The notes under the pieces: model-generated
Database searches by the model: none
Told to the model about the DNA's origin: nothing
The model's input: the letters and a program-made list of their open reading frames with translations, nothing else
Shown: positions 9,836 through 21,425 of the stretch, piece after piece
How positions within the stretch are numbered: position 1 is the stretch's first letter
Layout: the number at the start of each line of letters is the position of its first letter
DNA from: Cephalopachus bancanus
Taxonomy: Eukaryota > Chordata > Mammalia > Primates > Tarsiidae
NCBI GenBank assembly: GCA_027257055.1
Contig: JAPVLO010000180.1
Coordinates: forward strand, 2,170,001 to 2,234,000
Length of the DNA: 64,000 bases
Direction: 5' to 3'
Made by a program: the position numbers and the translations under genes

Positions 9836-11400
9836 GTTCTGAGTCTTGTTTTATAAACGTGTGATAATGCCGGCCCTGCCTCTCCTGAGGACTGATGACA
9901 CAATGGAATAAGACAATTCAGAGAGGGAGCACACTTAGGAACCGTAAACCCCTGTAACACGGCCCATCACAGTACCAGGGTGCTTGGTATGGTCTTTGAG
10001 AAGAAAAATTTTCTCCCTTGTGGCCACCCAGCATCTCCACCTCTGTGAGGAATTGTCCAGACTTTGGCTCTTTTCCCCTATGTCTGGCTTCTTCCTGCCC
10101 CTCCCTCCAGGAGTAGCCCCTGGCCAAGGCTGCTCTCTGCAGGATATGCATAGTCCCAGGAGTGAGTCGTGGGGTGCAGGTGATTGAGCAGAGCTGGGAA
10201 CATTGTGGGTGGCACCCTTACTCACTGTGACTGTAACCACAGTTGAAGGATTGACTTGCTTGATATAAAACAGTTTGCTGTACTGTCATGCAGGGTGGAT
10301 TCTGTCTTCACCCACCAGCCGCCATCGGTTCCTCTTGTAAGTTCTAATAAACCAGTGTCTTTCCCCACTGGGTCTCTGGGTGATGTCTTTGGAATAGATA
10401 AAGAACCTTTCACACAAGTTCTCTCAGATTTGGAATGACCACGTTGCAACCTCCTCCGGTGTCAAGCGGATTCTTCGCCCGTGGGTAGAGCTGCCTCCCG
10501 CCACAGAGGCTGGGACGCCACATGCTCTTCAGTCTTGCTTGCAGCTTGGGACAGACCAGGGACCTGGATGCACAGGTCTTAGACCATGGGTCAGGAGCAA
10601 GGGATCAAAGAAGCAGGGAAGGAGAGAACACTTTCCTCCGTGGTGTCCCCCAGGGTCTGGGCCAGCAGAGTAAGGAGCTGAAGGAAGCACTCAAGGTCCC
10701 CAAGAGCCGACTCCTCCCCAAACTTGTTCCCTGGCATGTTGGGTGGCAGAACTCCAGCTGGGATCCCTCGCCTTCCTCTCAGCTGGTCCTTCAACCTTTC
10801 CAGAAACTTTTTAAAATTTACTGTCCAGAAATTTTTGAATTTTGAATAAATTCCTCCTCTGTTTAAATAGCCAGGCTAGTTTAATTTCCTCACAACGATG
10901 TGGGCAATGGCTTACACGAATAACTTCTACTACAAAGGTTAGGTTGAAATTGTTTTCTGACACTTAATGCGGTCATCTTCAGGATTCTGAAACTTTTTAC
11001 TTTGTGCAGTGCCTCACTCCCTGTTAGCACTGGGTCAATTCATCCAATCTATACTTTGCTAGAGGAAGACCGAAGGAACAGTTGCTAAGCAGGGGCTTTC
11101 TTCGTAGCTCAAACAGTAGAGAGTCAAGTGAAGACAAGAAGGCCAGCTTCCTTTCACATATCCTTTTCATCTTCTCCTTGCAGGCTCCTGCCTCTCACGT
11201 AGAAGAGTCAGCCCCTGCCTCGGACTGTGACAGTAATGCTTCAAGCCCAAGTCCAGGAGGAAGTAGGAGAGAATTGGAATTACATCTGTCACATGTTTGG
11301 TGGGGCAGATATCCCATGACAGTATCTGGCCCACACCCATGGGTATCCAAGGTGCATGCCGTTTCTTCTAGGACTCCTAGATGGGTTTCTGCTTAGGCAG
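9836..11400. other. Intergenic sequence with a possible LTR fragment
   Basis: Mostly unrecognised. Around 10,300-10,400 the words 'aataaaccagtgtctttccccactgggtctctgggtga' resemble the polyadenylation and U5 part of an old ERV-type LTR, but I cannot delimit it. An A/T-rich tract at 10,800-10,870 has several AATAAA-like words. No exon is supported. Confidence 0.3.
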
Positions 11401-11814
11401 GGCCTGCAGAGAATAATCACTAAGCAGTGCCAGATGAGTGCTGAAGAAACACCAGTTCCCTTGTAGCCTATCACTGGGAGGCAGGAGCTGGCTATGATCT
11501 CACACTTTGAATGAGCCAGTGACTCACAGGGGATATGGTCCAGGTTCCCCAGGGGATGCCTGAAGCAGAGGATAGTATCAAACCCCATGTACACTGTGCT
11601 TTCTCTAGCTGATAACCAAGATGGCTACTAAGTGACTAACAGATGGGGAACTCACAAAGCAGACACTAGACAAAGGGGTTACCACATTCAGGGCAGGACA
11701 GAGTGAGACAGCACAAGATGTCAGCATGCTACTCCGAGCAACACACAATGTAAAACTTACGAATTGTTTATTTCTAGAATTTTCCACTTAACATTTTTGG
11801 GCTGTGGTTGACGG
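11401..11814. other. Unrecognised sequence
   Basis: No family or gene feature is recognised. It borders a MaLR element and may include its decayed LTR start, but I cannot show this. Confidence 0.3.
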
Positions 11815-12500
11815 CCCTCGTTCTGAACCTCCCAATGACGTCAGCCTCATGAGTGAATTCGTGTTCCTGTAAAAGAGGCTGAAGGGTGCACCCCAGTGCC
11901 TTCTGTCCTTCTTCCTTCCACCAGGTGAGAACACAGCACTCACCTTCCGCTGTGTGTGGACGCAGCAACAAGGCTCTGTCTGGGGAGCAGAGCACAGCCC
12001 TCACCAGACACTGAATCTGTTGGTGCCTTGATCTTGAACTTACCCCCAGAACTGTGAGAAATAAATTTCTATTGCTCATAAATCACCTAGTATAAGGTAT
12101 TTTGTTACAACAGCACAGATAAACTAAGACATAAGTTAGGACCAGGATGGGGGTGCTGATATAACAAATACCTAAAAATGTGGAGGCAGCCTTGGAACTG
12201 GGTAATGGGCAAAGTCTGTAAAAGTTTGGAGGACCAGGCTACAAAAAGCTTGCATTGCCATGGAGGAGAAACTATGAATAACGATTCTTGTGAGGGCCCA
12301 AAATAACAGAAAAGCTGTAGAGAAAGCCTCACTCTTCTGAGAGATTACTCAAGTGGTTGAGATCAGAATGTCGGTAGAAACATGGATGGTAAAGGCCATT
12401 CTGATTTGGTCTTAGACAGAAATGAGGGATGTGTTATTGGAAACTGGAGGATAAGCCATCCTTGGTAGAAAATGGCAGGGAACTGGTCAGGTCCTAGTCC
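11815..12500 (+). mobile_element. MaLR retrotransposon: 3' part of an LTR plus internal sequence
   Basis: The LTR part (about 11,815-12,130) has the MST/MLT1 signature 'ttggtgccttgatcttgaac', 'cccagaactgtgagaaataaatttct' with its AATAAA, 'aaggtattttgttacaacagc', and ends 'gataaactaagaca'. Immediately after it, 12,130-12,500 continues with MaLR internal words: 'taggaccaggatgggggtgctgatataac', 'gtggaggcagccttggaactgggtaatgggc', and 'gaaactggaggataag'. So this is a 5' LTR joined to its internal region rather than a solo LTR. No coding capacity remains. Confidence 0.75.
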
Positions 12501-12504
12501 TTCA

Positions 12505-12975
12505 TGGAAGGCAGAATGTCACGTGTTAGTTCCCTATGTCTGCTTTAATGACGAAATACAAACTGGGCAACCTAGATTGACAGATATGTATCTCTCTCAG
12601 TATGGAGGTCAGAAGTCCAAAGTGAAGGTGTCGGTATGTTTGTTTTTTCCTGAAAACTCTGAGACAGTATCTGTTCCATGCTTCTCTCCTAGCTTCTGGC
12701 AATTGCCAGCAACCTTTGGCATTCCTTGACTCGTAGATACATCACTTCAGCCTCTGCCTCCGTGACCTCGTGCTGTTCTTCCTGTGTGTTTCTGTAGCTC
12801 TGTGTCCAAATTTCCCTCTTATTTTAAGGACAGCAGTCACTGGATTGGGGCCACCCTAATTCAGTAACCACCTTCTCTTAACCCGAGGGCATATGCAAAG
12901 ACCCTATTTCCAAAAAACGACCACACCCACAGGTACCAGAGATTAAGACTTAAACATGTTTTTTAGATGCAATTC
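12505..12975 (+). repeat. Ancient mammalian interspersed repeat, subfamily not assigned
   Basis: The order 'tctgctttaatgacgaaatacaaactgggcaacc', 'tctctcagtatggaggtcagaagtccaaagtgaaggtgtcgg', 'agcttctggcaattgcc', 'attttaaggacagcagtcactggattggggccaccctaa', 'gcaaagaccctatttcc' and 'caattcaaccc' is that of a very common dispersed mammalian repeat. I recognise the pattern but do not name the family with confidence. Confidence 0.6.
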
Positions 12976-13385
12976 AACCCCCAGCAAATATTGTCTCCTA
13001 AACTTCTCACAGAAACCTCACGAAGTCCATGTAGTGAACGTCTTGGAGATCCCCGACTCAGCATACAATCTCACCCCATAACCCATTTGGCCGTTTGGCT
13101 CCGTTGTGTCTTTTTGTTGCTTATTTACCTGTTGCCTTTTGTCATTAACCCAAGTCCAAAGACCTACCTCTTGTCTTTTGTGATACTGAGTCTGAGCGTG
13201 AGCACGTGACCCACACTGACTACCTTCCTGTAATTTTTGGATTTGAGACCTGAAAAAGAATCCAGGCTACCTGCAGCAGCTAGAGTGGTAAGTCATAGCA
13301 GTATTTCCCACTCTGATAAAATTACCTCTGCTGAGATAGATGAAAGTGAACAGCCAGGGGTAAGCTGGAAGAGATAGAGAACCCG
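12976..13385. other. Unrecognised sequence
   Basis: No repeat or exon is identified. The 80-codon frame at 12,967-13,209 starts inside the repeat to its left and is not supported as a gene. Confidence 0.3.
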
Positions 13386-13560
13386 TGGCTTCTAGTCCCT
13401 GGTTTTAGTTGTGCCTGGAGCTTCTTCACTACAGTTTGACTGTTCAATCTTTCCTTTGATTCCAAGGATCAATAAATCTTCCTCTTTGCGAAAGCTGCCC
13501 AAAGTTGAGTTCTTGTTACCAATAAAATAATTCTAATAAAGATTAAATACTTGGGACTCA
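13386..13560 (+). repeat. Possible ERVL/MaLR LTR 3' remnant
   Basis: The words 'aataaatcttcctctttgcgaaagctgcccaaagttgagttcttgttacc' resemble the post-AATAAA part of an old LTR. It is short, decayed and without visible boundaries, so the call is weak. Confidence 0.35.
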
Positions 13561-13675
13561 GAGAGAGTCGAGATTACACAGCAGTGCCCAAAGCTAGTTC
13601 CAAAACACACACACTTTCTGTATCTACACTACCATGGATTTAATTGGCCTGGGGAAGACTTAGGGCATAACACAA

Positions 13676-13748
13676 AAGTCACAAACTCTTAGCCCTCTGA
13701 GGACAGAAGTGGAAGTCACAAACTCTTAGCCCTCTGAGGACAGAAACA
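13676..13748. repeat. 37-bp direct tandem duplication
   Basis: Two adjacent units with period 37 start at 13,676 and 13,713. They are identical over about 33 bases (from 'aagtcacaaactcttagccc' through 'tgaggacagaa'). The identity implies a recent slippage or duplication event. Confidence 0.95.
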
Positions 13749-15120
13749 GATCCTGACATATTTGTCTTTTTGCCCCCGGGTCTTACACAGGCTGACACAC
13801 AAGAACCACTTGACAAATGTGTGTAGGAAAAAAAAATGGAGACCACTGCCCAGGAAGCCATAGACTCTCTGACACTGGAAGTATTTGAGCAAGGACAGGT
13901 CACCAAGTATGAGAGATGCTGTAGGAGGAACTTCTGCACAAGCAAGTAGACAGAGGACATCCAAGTCTCCTCCCTCCTGAGAATGCGTGGTTATAAGAAA
14001 ACCGTCATCTTACCTGTCTTTCTTCTTCCTGGAGCATCTAACATGTCCTTAAAGAGCTCACCTGGGTGCTTGGCTCTAAGATGTAAGGACATACAGGGAA
14101 ATAAAACCTCTCACCTTCCAGGCCAGGCTGTCTCTGTCCTCCAGCCTCCCTCCAAGCTCAGGTCGACCACGGGCCCCCAGAGAATGTCACCTGACCTGGA
14201 AGCCTGACTTCAGCCAGCACAGAAGTATGCTGTGGGCTCCTAGAGCTTTACCTCAGACACTAAAAGTCACCTGGAGGGCTTGTTACTATGGGCATTCTGG
14301 ATCAAGAGGTTTGGGGCGGAGCCTGAGATTCTGTCTTTTCCACAAGCTCCCGTGGGTGGCAGCTGTTAGGCTGCTGCTGATCATGGCGATGGTGATGATG
14401 GTGATGGTTGGCCACTGGCTGTGTGTTTAGTAGCATGGCCTTAGCAGATCTGCAAAGACAGACACACTGGAGTCTGTGAGAGAGTCACCAATTTACTTAC
14501 TTGAAGATGGAGGTAGAGCAAAGGGGACTCTCGGGTGTTGCCTAAGGTCGATTATGTAACTACAGAGCACATCTAGCGCTGGGGTAGGGTCACAGGTGAG
14601 AGCCACATCCAGGAGGCAGCCAATCAGAAGCACACAGGCAGTGGCAGAACTCCCAGATCTCAAGTGCCCCAGTCAGGAGAGGGAGCCGTGCTGTAGACAA
14701 GGGCACGACTCTGCCAAGCCTCAAATGAAGAACCTTCCTACTATGCTGTGGTTGGAAGGAGGGGCTGGTCATGAGCGGAGGCCTGGGGGGACAGAAGTAC
14801 TCAGACAATGGTGGAGACGCACAGAACAGTGAACTGTCATGGCTGGCACACGTGTTGCTTCACTCCCCCGGTCCCCTGGCTCCATGTGAGAACTCCAGGC
14901 CTTTGGGTGTCAATGGAGCATTCATCTCTGACCTGAAGTTGATAACATTCTGTTTGTGTGAATTTTCAAGCCTCAAGGGCGTGACCTCTGAACTTGGCCC
15001 AGCCTAGAAGAACCAGGCAAGGGCAGGTTGCTCTACATGCAGAAAGTCCCGCCTCCCTCTTCTTCTGATTGGCAGGAAATGGCACAGGAACCAGGAATCT
15101 TACTATCATCAGCATGAATT
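13749..15120. other. Unique sequence
   Basis: No family is recognised. A short 'atggtgatgatg' run at 14,388-14,407 is simple sequence. Frames on both strands are short and overlapping. Confidence 0.35.
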
Positions 15121-15265
15121 TTACACGGATGTATGTTAAAATCCTGACTCTGCCACTTACCAGGTGTGTGGCCCCTGCCAAGCAACTTCCCCTCTCCGAA
15201 TCTTAGGTTCTTCATCTATAGTATGAGAAAATATTAATAGTTATGGATATTATGGAGAGAAGTAC
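15121..15265 (-). repeat. MIR SINE remnant, minus strand
   Basis: Plus-strand text 'atcctgactctgccacttaccaggtgtgtggcc', 'aagcaacttcccctctccgaatc' and 'ttcttcatctatagtatgag' is the reverse complement of the MIR core, in the right order. Confidence 0.75.
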
Positions 15266-15330
15266 CTACTCCCTCAATACCACTGATGTTATCAGCATTT
15301 GTAGAATTTGTCAATTAATGCTGTTGTTAA

Positions 15331-15619
15331 AATAACAGTTTATAGCCAGGAGCGGGGAGGCTGAGGTGAGCAGATTGCCTGAGCCCGCGGGTTTGAGACC
15401 CACCTGGGCAACTTGGTGAGACTTCATCTCTACATAAATCAAAAATTAGCCAGGCATGGTAGCGCGTGCCTGTAGTTCCAGCTACTTGGAAGGCTGAGGC
15501 AGAAGGATCGCCAGAGCCCAGCAGGTCGAGGCTTCAGTGGCCGGGAGCGGCCACTGCACTCCAGCCTGGGTGACAGAGTGAGACTCCAACTCAAAAATAA
15601 ATAAATAAATAACAGTTTA
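15331..15619 (+). mobile_element. Hairpin-type Alu, copy B, left arm internally deleted
   Basis: Direct repeats AATAACAGTTTA at 15,331-15,342 and 15,608-15,619 bound the copy. Part of the 5' left arm is missing (the text passes from 'agccaggagcgg' straight to 'ggaggctgaggtgag'). The right-arm core GTGGCCGGGAGCGGCCAC is perfect at 15,537-15,554. The tail is AATA repeats. Confidence 0.92.
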
Positions 15620-16160
15620 GTTTATATGCAGAGTTAAGGGGAATTTTTTGAAAGATGTATCTATGGTGATATTTATAAACACTCCTAAAAAAGCATGAAG
15701 TAAAAGCCACTTTAAAAAAATCTATCTGTGTCATAGGTATACATGTATGGTGATACGGTAAAGAGAAAATTTCTTAGAACAAACATTCCTGAATAGTAAA
15801 AGAGTACTCATCTTCCAGACGTTCCCTTGATGGCTTAGAGCAGTGACTCACAGCTGGATTTGGAGAAAAGGGAACAGTCAGGGTCTTTCCACACTAAACA
15901 TCCCTCCCTCCACCAGATCCTAACCCTGGTGCCCCATGCTCCCCTGGATCTGTGGAGACTGCCATCTTGCCAGACATTTTGGGGGAGAACTCCTGCCTAG
16001 GTAACCTCAGTTCTGGCTGACCACGCAACAGAACAGTGATGCTCCCTCAACGTTGGCCTGGCATGCCCTTCTCCAGCTTGACCACATGTCTTATTCATCA
16101 GATCTAGTTCCAAGCAGGCTTTGACCGTTTCCCATGAAGTCCTTCTCCTTTGAGAATACG
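15620..16160. other. Unique sequence
   Basis: No repeat family or exon is recognised. AT-rich at its left end, mixed elsewhere. Confidence 0.35.
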
Positions 16161-16990
16161 TAAAAGGATGTTTCACTAGCCCTAAGGAGCTAGCTAAGAA
16201 AAACAGACACTTGGCTTTAAAGCAAAATCTGTTCGTAATTTCCTCTTTAACTGTATAACAGGTGCAGGGTTACCAGGTCTGTCCAGTGAATTGAAAGGCA
16301 CCGGGAGCTGACAGGAAGGTAAGCCTGACCCCCGCGTTCTCTGGATCACAGCCACGAGCACCCACGGAGATGGTTTAAGTTTGTTAATTAACAGTCGTCC
16401 TCCTTTTCCCTCCTACATACAGGGTGGCGGGTTTCTAAGAGCTTTTGAGAGGTTTATTTTTATCCTCCAAATGGATAAAAGACATTAATGAAACCATTGG
16501 GGACTTCAGAGACTGGGCTCCGCCCACAGAAGTCAAGAGGAGGCAGGCGTGAGTGACCGTCCAATATTAAATGTCCTCTTAGCGAAGGAGCCTCACCAGC
16601 TGGGCCTGATGGGCCTTTAAGAGTGGGCAAAGTCGGGGGAATGCTGTGGACGCATTATGGACAAAGAGGCACCATGGCTTTCTTACACAGAACAATTAAT
16701 GAAATCGCTTTGTGGAAATGTCAGCCTGCCCCTCCCCCTGGATGGCCAGCTGGCCGAGTTCTTGAACATATAGCACCACATAACGATGGCTCCAACAATT
16801 TGGGTCAGCACGATGTTTAAACTCTTAAGTGGAACCACTAATCTCCATTAATCTGACCGTAAAGACGAGACATAATGCTTAATACAACAGCATAAGAGTT
16901 GGTAATGCGTGTTCCTCTGACAGGCTGCCTTAATACATGCCAACTCCTGTTCAAACGGCGGTGTCTTGGACTGCATTTGACCATTCAAAG
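16161..16990. promoter_or_regulatory. Repeat-free AT-rich candidate regulatory cluster
   Basis: The region holds TTAATTAA (16,384-16,391), 'gacattaatgaaacc', 'aacaattaatgaaatcg', 'ccattaatctgacc', TTTAAAC and 'gcttaatacaac'. These are many homeodomain-type TAAT/ATTA words in a stretch with no transposon signature and with several retained CpGs, between repeat-rich flanks. The reading as an enhancer is inference from composition. Confidence 0.42.
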
Positions 16991-16997
16991 TGTATGC

Positions 16998-17226
16998 CCA
17001 GTCGGAGATTATCCTGGGCAACACAGCGAGACCCCATCTCTACAAAAAGTTTTTAAAAACTAGCCAGGCATGGCAGCATGCCTCTGCAGTCCCAGCCCCT
17101 CTGGAGGCTGAGACAGGAGGACCGCTTGAGCCCAGGAGTTGGAGGCTGCAGCGAGCTATGATCACACCACCACACTCCAGCCTGGACAACAGAGTGACAC
17201 CCTGTCTCTAAAAAGAAAAGAATAAT
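16998..17226 (+). repeat. AluJ-like SINE, 5' truncated
   Basis: It begins inside the left arm at 'tcctgggcaacacagcgagacc', passes an A-rich linker with TTTTTAAAAA, and completes a right arm with 'gcagcgagctatgatcacaccaccacactccagcc'. This right arm has the ordinary old Alu form and lacks the hairpin seen in the younger set. Confidence 0.9.
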
Positions 17227-17976
17227 TTTAAAAGAAATAAATCAAAATCTATTCCTGAATCTTCCTGGAAATCTCTTGGCACACAGGGCCGAGGACTCGA
17301 AGGAAGCGTCCCCTACGATGCTCACAGACAGTTGCTCTGGGACTTCTACCAGCCGGAGCCTCCACCCACCACCAGCACCTCCTTCCCGCCAGCAGCACAA
17401 CAGGGAAGGTCCTTAGTGTGAGGCTTGGCGGAGCTGTGTCCCCCTCCGGCCCAGAAGGCCACAGGCAGAGGGGACCAGAACCGCGGTAGAGGCGCACTCA
17501 CCTCAAAGGGAGCGCGCCTGGCGGGCCGAAGAGGGAGACAGCACGGTGCCCTCTTCTGGCAGGGCTCTTGGGGATCTGGGGGTCCATCTGGCCTCTGCCT
17601 CCGTGAACCCAACTACAGAAAACACACATCGCTCACCTTCTCTCCCCTGCATCCCTGCCCCTCCTTCCTCTGGGCCGGTGTTTCCCAAACCATCGACTGT
17701 GAAACTCCCTGCGGGATTCACTGACGTGAGGTTACAGGCCCCATCCCTGGGCCCCTGCCCTAGACCCTCTGACTCAGAATCTTTCTGGAGGGACTCAGAA
17801 GAATCCTGCACATCAGCTCTCCTGGGGAGCACCCGGCACGAAACAGCAGAATCACGACTGAAGCTCGTGAAGTCGGTGTAGGGACCATGTGAAACATAGC
17901 CACGCGCAATACACAGGCCCTGCCACGTGCTGTGATTTTAGACCAGCGATGCCAGTAGTGTGGCTCCCAGGCAAGT
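17227..17976. other. Unique GC-rich sequence
   Basis: No repeat is recognised. Overlapping open frames on both strands (up to about 110 codons) reflect GC content. No splice framing is visible. Confidence 0.35.
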
Positions 17977-18060
17977 TCTTTTGTTTTGTTTTGTTTTGTA
18001 TTGTTTTGTTTTGTTTTGTTTTTGAGTCGGCTTCCATTGTGTTGCCCAGACTGGCAAGTT
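17977..18060 (-). repeat. (TTTTG)n microsatellite with a short Alu fragment
   Basis: About nine TTTTG units, one changed to TATTG, run from 17,978 to 18,024. They are followed by 'gagtcggcttccattgtgttgcccagactggc', a short reverse-strand Alu fragment. The microsatellite is probably the expanded A-tail of that Alu. Confidence 0.8.
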
Positions 18061-18205
18061 CTCAAAGGAAAAGTTGCTGTCGAGTGAGACATGGACGCAG
18101 ACCCAGGACACCAGGGTTTATGACATCCTTTGCTGGTGACCACTGTGTTCATCACCTCTTTCTTGTCTTAGCACAGCAATAGCAGTCAAAATGTATTGAG
18201 GTTGT

Positions 18206-18502
18206 GGCCGGGTGCGGTGGTTCATGCCTATAATCCCAGCACTTTGGGAGGTGGAGGTGAGAGGATTGCCTGAGCCCACGGGTTCAAGACCCACCTATGC
18301 AATTTGGTGAGACCTTGTCTCTACAATAATTTTTTTAAAAAATTAGCCAGGCATGATGGCATGCGCCTGTGGTTCCAGCTACTTGGAAGGCTGAGGTGGA
18401 TGGATTGTCTGAGCCCAGAAGGTCGAGACTGCAGTGGCCGTGAGCATGCCACTGCACTCCAGCCTGGGCAACAGAGTGAGACTCTTCCCCCCAAAAAAAA
18501 CC
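18206..18502 (+). mobile_element. Alu, intermediate type between AluJ-like and the hairpin set (copy C)
   Basis: The left arm reads 'gcccacgggttcaagacccacc'. The right arm reads 'cagtggccgtgagcatgccactgc', where an ordinary Alu has the longer gtgagctatgatc segment and the hairpin set has a perfect palindrome. It keeps 'tggttcatgcctataatcccagc' at the start. It thus shows part of the derived state and looks older than copies A, B, F and H. Confidence 0.85.
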
Positions 18503-18999
18503 CCAACATAAGAGGGCCTATAGCTTGTAGTATAAGTGCGTCTATGTCCCCTATGTTCTCATGACAATCCTACAAACAGGATTTTTTGGGGGGCGGGGGG
18601 GACTGGGGAGACAGTGGTGGTGTGGCCGGAGGAGTGAGAAGTGATAGTTTTCATCCAGGCGAGAGATGGGAACATCTAGGACCGTACTGCCCAGGGAAGG
18701 GAGGTGAGGTGTGCTCAGGGGACAGGAGAGGACGCGTGACTGATGAGCTACAGCGGGGGTAGTGGGGAGAACGCAGCTTCTGGCACGAGCACCCAAGTTG
18801 TCTGTGATGCGCTGGCTGGTCGGGGAATGCCAGGGAAGGACCAGGACTGGAGGGGGCGGGTCTGTGTTCAACACGAAACGTTTCACTGTAAGATGAGAGT
18901 TCTCTGTCACCATGGGAGAGTTGCGTTTTAAGATGGGGGAGTCTATGTCGTTATGGGAGAGTCGTCTTAAAGAGCTTGTCAGGCATCGATTGGAGGCAG
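18503..18999. other. Unique sequence with a G-rich run
   Basis: A G-run (about 18,586-18,602) with one interrupting C lies near the left end. The rest is unrecognised. The 184-codon minus-strand frame at 18,551-19,105 runs into the MIR next to it and has no known domain. Confidence 0.35.
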
Positions 19000-19178
19000 C
19001 TAGTGGGCAACCTGCACATTGCTTCACTTGAAACAACAGACTGGCATGGCAGTTTTGCTGTGTCCATTCTACAGGTGAGGAAAAGGAGGCCTGCCTAATA
19101 CACACAGTAATTGAGTGGGACTACTAGGAGTAGACCTAAATTTCGACATCCTAGTCCAAGCATCTTCAGTGAGCCCTG
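19000..19178 (+). repeat. MIR SINE remnant
   Basis: 'ccattctacaggtgaggaaaaggaggcc' followed by 'cagtaattgagtgggactac' and 'agtagacctaaatttcgacatcc' follows the MIR core and tail, diverged. Confidence 0.6.
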
Positions 19179-19762
19179 ATGAATCCTACCATGTTTGAAT
19201 AAAGAGACCAGCCAGACATAATGGTATGTAGGTCTGAGAGGCACAGTGTCGACTTCAGGTTGTGTTCTGTGAAGCCAGGTTAATTACTGTCATTGGATAA
19301 GCTAGCCTACTTGTGGAATCCATCTCTGTGCCTCGTACAGCCGACAATCAGTCTTCCCCTGAGAAAACAGCTCAGTTCCATGAGGCTGAAAGTTTTTTCT
19401 GGGCTCTGCATTGGCACCGAACATTGCGACAATTCTTGGTTTTAAAAACTCTGTCCAAAGGCATCTATTCTAATTTCGAAGAGGAAACTATTTCTCAAGC
19501 TGGTGGCTTTACCATCAACACCTACCAACCATATATCCAGATGGATGAGACAAGTGGAATTGTGTTTAAAAAAAAATCAATAGACTGGCTCTTATGGAAG
19601 TCATTAGTGCAAAGTGTTTAGCAAGAGACTGATTTTTCACTCCTGGTCCACATTACATAAAAAAAATAAAGTTGCACCGAGTCTTTAAACAAAGTCATGA
19701 TCGAGAATCGTGTCTGCCCTGTCCAAAAGGGTGTTCTGTGCCACTATTTCAAAAGGAAGAGT
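19179..19762. other. Unrecognised sequence with a 102-codon open frame
   Basis: A plus-strand frame at 19,313-19,621 is open for 102 codons in AT-balanced DNA. It has no signal peptide, no domain I recognise, and no upstream Kozak or splice framing that would set it apart. I do not call it a gene. Confidence 0.3.
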
Positions 19763-19895
19763 GAGGTTGGGCAGGTGTCACCTGTAATCCCAGCACTTTG
19801 GGAGGCTGAAGCAGGAGGATCGCTGGGGTCCAGGTGTTCAAGAGCAGCCTGGAAAACATAGCAAGACCCTGTCTCTGCTTTTTAAAAAAGTTTTA
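19763..19895 (+). repeat. Alu left-arm monomer
   Basis: A single arm runs from 'ggttgggcaggtgtcacctgtaatccc' to 'aacatagcaagaccctgtctctg', ending in a T/A-rich tail without a right arm. Confidence 0.8.
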
Positions 19896-21179
19896 AGAAA
19901 TCGTTTTTAGAGGGAGAATGTGTTTGGCTTCTGCCAGGCTGCGTGGAGCCGTGGCGGGAACCACCAGACTCTCAGCAACGGTGCGAGGCGACGAAGGTGA
20001 CGTTCGTGAAGCGCTCAGCCTGGCCTGGCATCTGGTCTTCCGATACAGCCCTGGCGTCAAGCTGCCACCTGGGGCCGGGGACACTTGCCATCCATCTTCG
20101 TGACCATCCTCCCCACCACTAGCCCCGACCGGCAGCTTGTACGCAGGAAGGCTTGGTGGATGTGGGCTGCGCGGCTGGGGCCGGAAGGCTTTGTGGAAGG
20201 CGCCGGCTTCTGGACCCTGATCCATCATTATCAAACACAGTAGGGTTTTTCTGGCTCCGTGGAAACTGCTTTAAATGGATTTCTGACTTTACGCATGAAA
20301 GGTGGCCTTGGTTTCATCTGTAAATGGAACTTGTCAACCAAAACTCCCAGCTGGTCCTTGTGGGAAGGAAGCGGGCTTGAATTTCTGAGCGGGTCTCGGA
20401 TGACGAGGCCGGGGTTTCCCACCACTCAGAAGAGGTGTGATGTCCCCAGGCCTCCCATACTAACTAACCCCTCCTGGCTCCTCGGCGTGGGGCTTGCGGT
20501 GCCTGCCACTGAGCCAAGGGCCGCGGCACTCCTGGAGGGGTCAGTGCATCACCAATGCCCATGCTGTGGAGGAGCTCAGGGGCCAGGACCTCCCGGAACA
20601 ACCTCCGTGCCTGACCTTGTGCCTCAGTTTCCCCATCTGGAAGGAGTGGGGACCGGCCTAGAATCCCGGAGGTTCATGGCAGAGGTGTGGCCGTGTGGAG
20701 CCCTCGCTGGGTGGCGAGCCGCCTCTCCGTGCGCTTTGCAGTGGAGAGTCCATCCCAGAGGGTGTGCGAGACGCAGGGCGGGTCGAGGAGGCGGGGCTGC
20801 TTGCAGGAGCCCCTGCCTTGGACTTCGATTGCATCTCACTCACGTCTCAAGGGATGTGAGGTCGGGCCCCGCGGAGACGGCTGGCCCTGCGCGTCCCTCG
20901 TGGCCTCCCAAGGCTGAGGCAAGGTTTCTCGGGTGGGGCATGCCTGGGAGAGTACCCGCTGAAGTTTTAGGAAAGCTTCCCGAGGAAACAGACCATCGGA
21001 TGGGGAGGCGAGCCAACCACTTCCGAAGGGAACCGATGTGTCCTGTCCATGACACCCCTCCAGCCTCTGTGTCCCCCTGAATCCCATCCACATGGAAACG
21101 CTCCCTCAAGACAGAAGTCCCCACAGGAAAGGGGCTCCTTTGGTTAAAAAAAAAAGTCCTGTTCTCCTGGCCATTCATC
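19896..21179. other. Unique GC-rich stretch
   Basis: CpGs are frequent around 19,940-20,200 and 20,690-20,900, more than in the flanking repeats, suggesting a weak CpG island. A 273-codon plus-strand frame (20,259-21,080) is open, but frames on the other strand are also long here. It has no recognisable domain and low-complexity composition, so coding is not supported. Confidence 0.35.
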
Positions 21180-21425
21180 ATAGCTGTAGGAGCGTTTATT
21201 AATGCCCCGTCAATCGCTCGGAGTGAAGGCAGCCTGTCCGCTGCCCTCCCTCCCTGCTAGCTGTGTGCAAACACTGGTGATTAAGCGCCAGATTTAACAT
21301 CCTCATGAATATTTAAGAGCCTGTTTTTGAAAGTTTCCTGTCCTTTTACACTAATAGCCCCATTAAAACCTGTTTACAAGCCAGTCAAGAGAATAACTGC
21401 ATGCACTTAAAACACCAGAGTGCTC
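21180..21425. promoter_or_regulatory. Candidate conserved regulatory block
   Basis: A repeat-free stretch with TTTATTAATGCC, GTCAATCGCTCGG, GTGATTAAGCGCC, CATGAATATTTAAG, CACTAATAGCCC and 'tgtttacaag' (forkhead-like). Retained CpGs inside AT-rich words are typical of selectively maintained sequence. Function is inferred from composition only. Confidence 0.42.

Noticed and set aside
20259..21080. 273-codon plus-strand open frame
   Set aside because: No domain or homology that I recognise, competing frames on the minus strand, no splice or promoter framing; explained by GC content.
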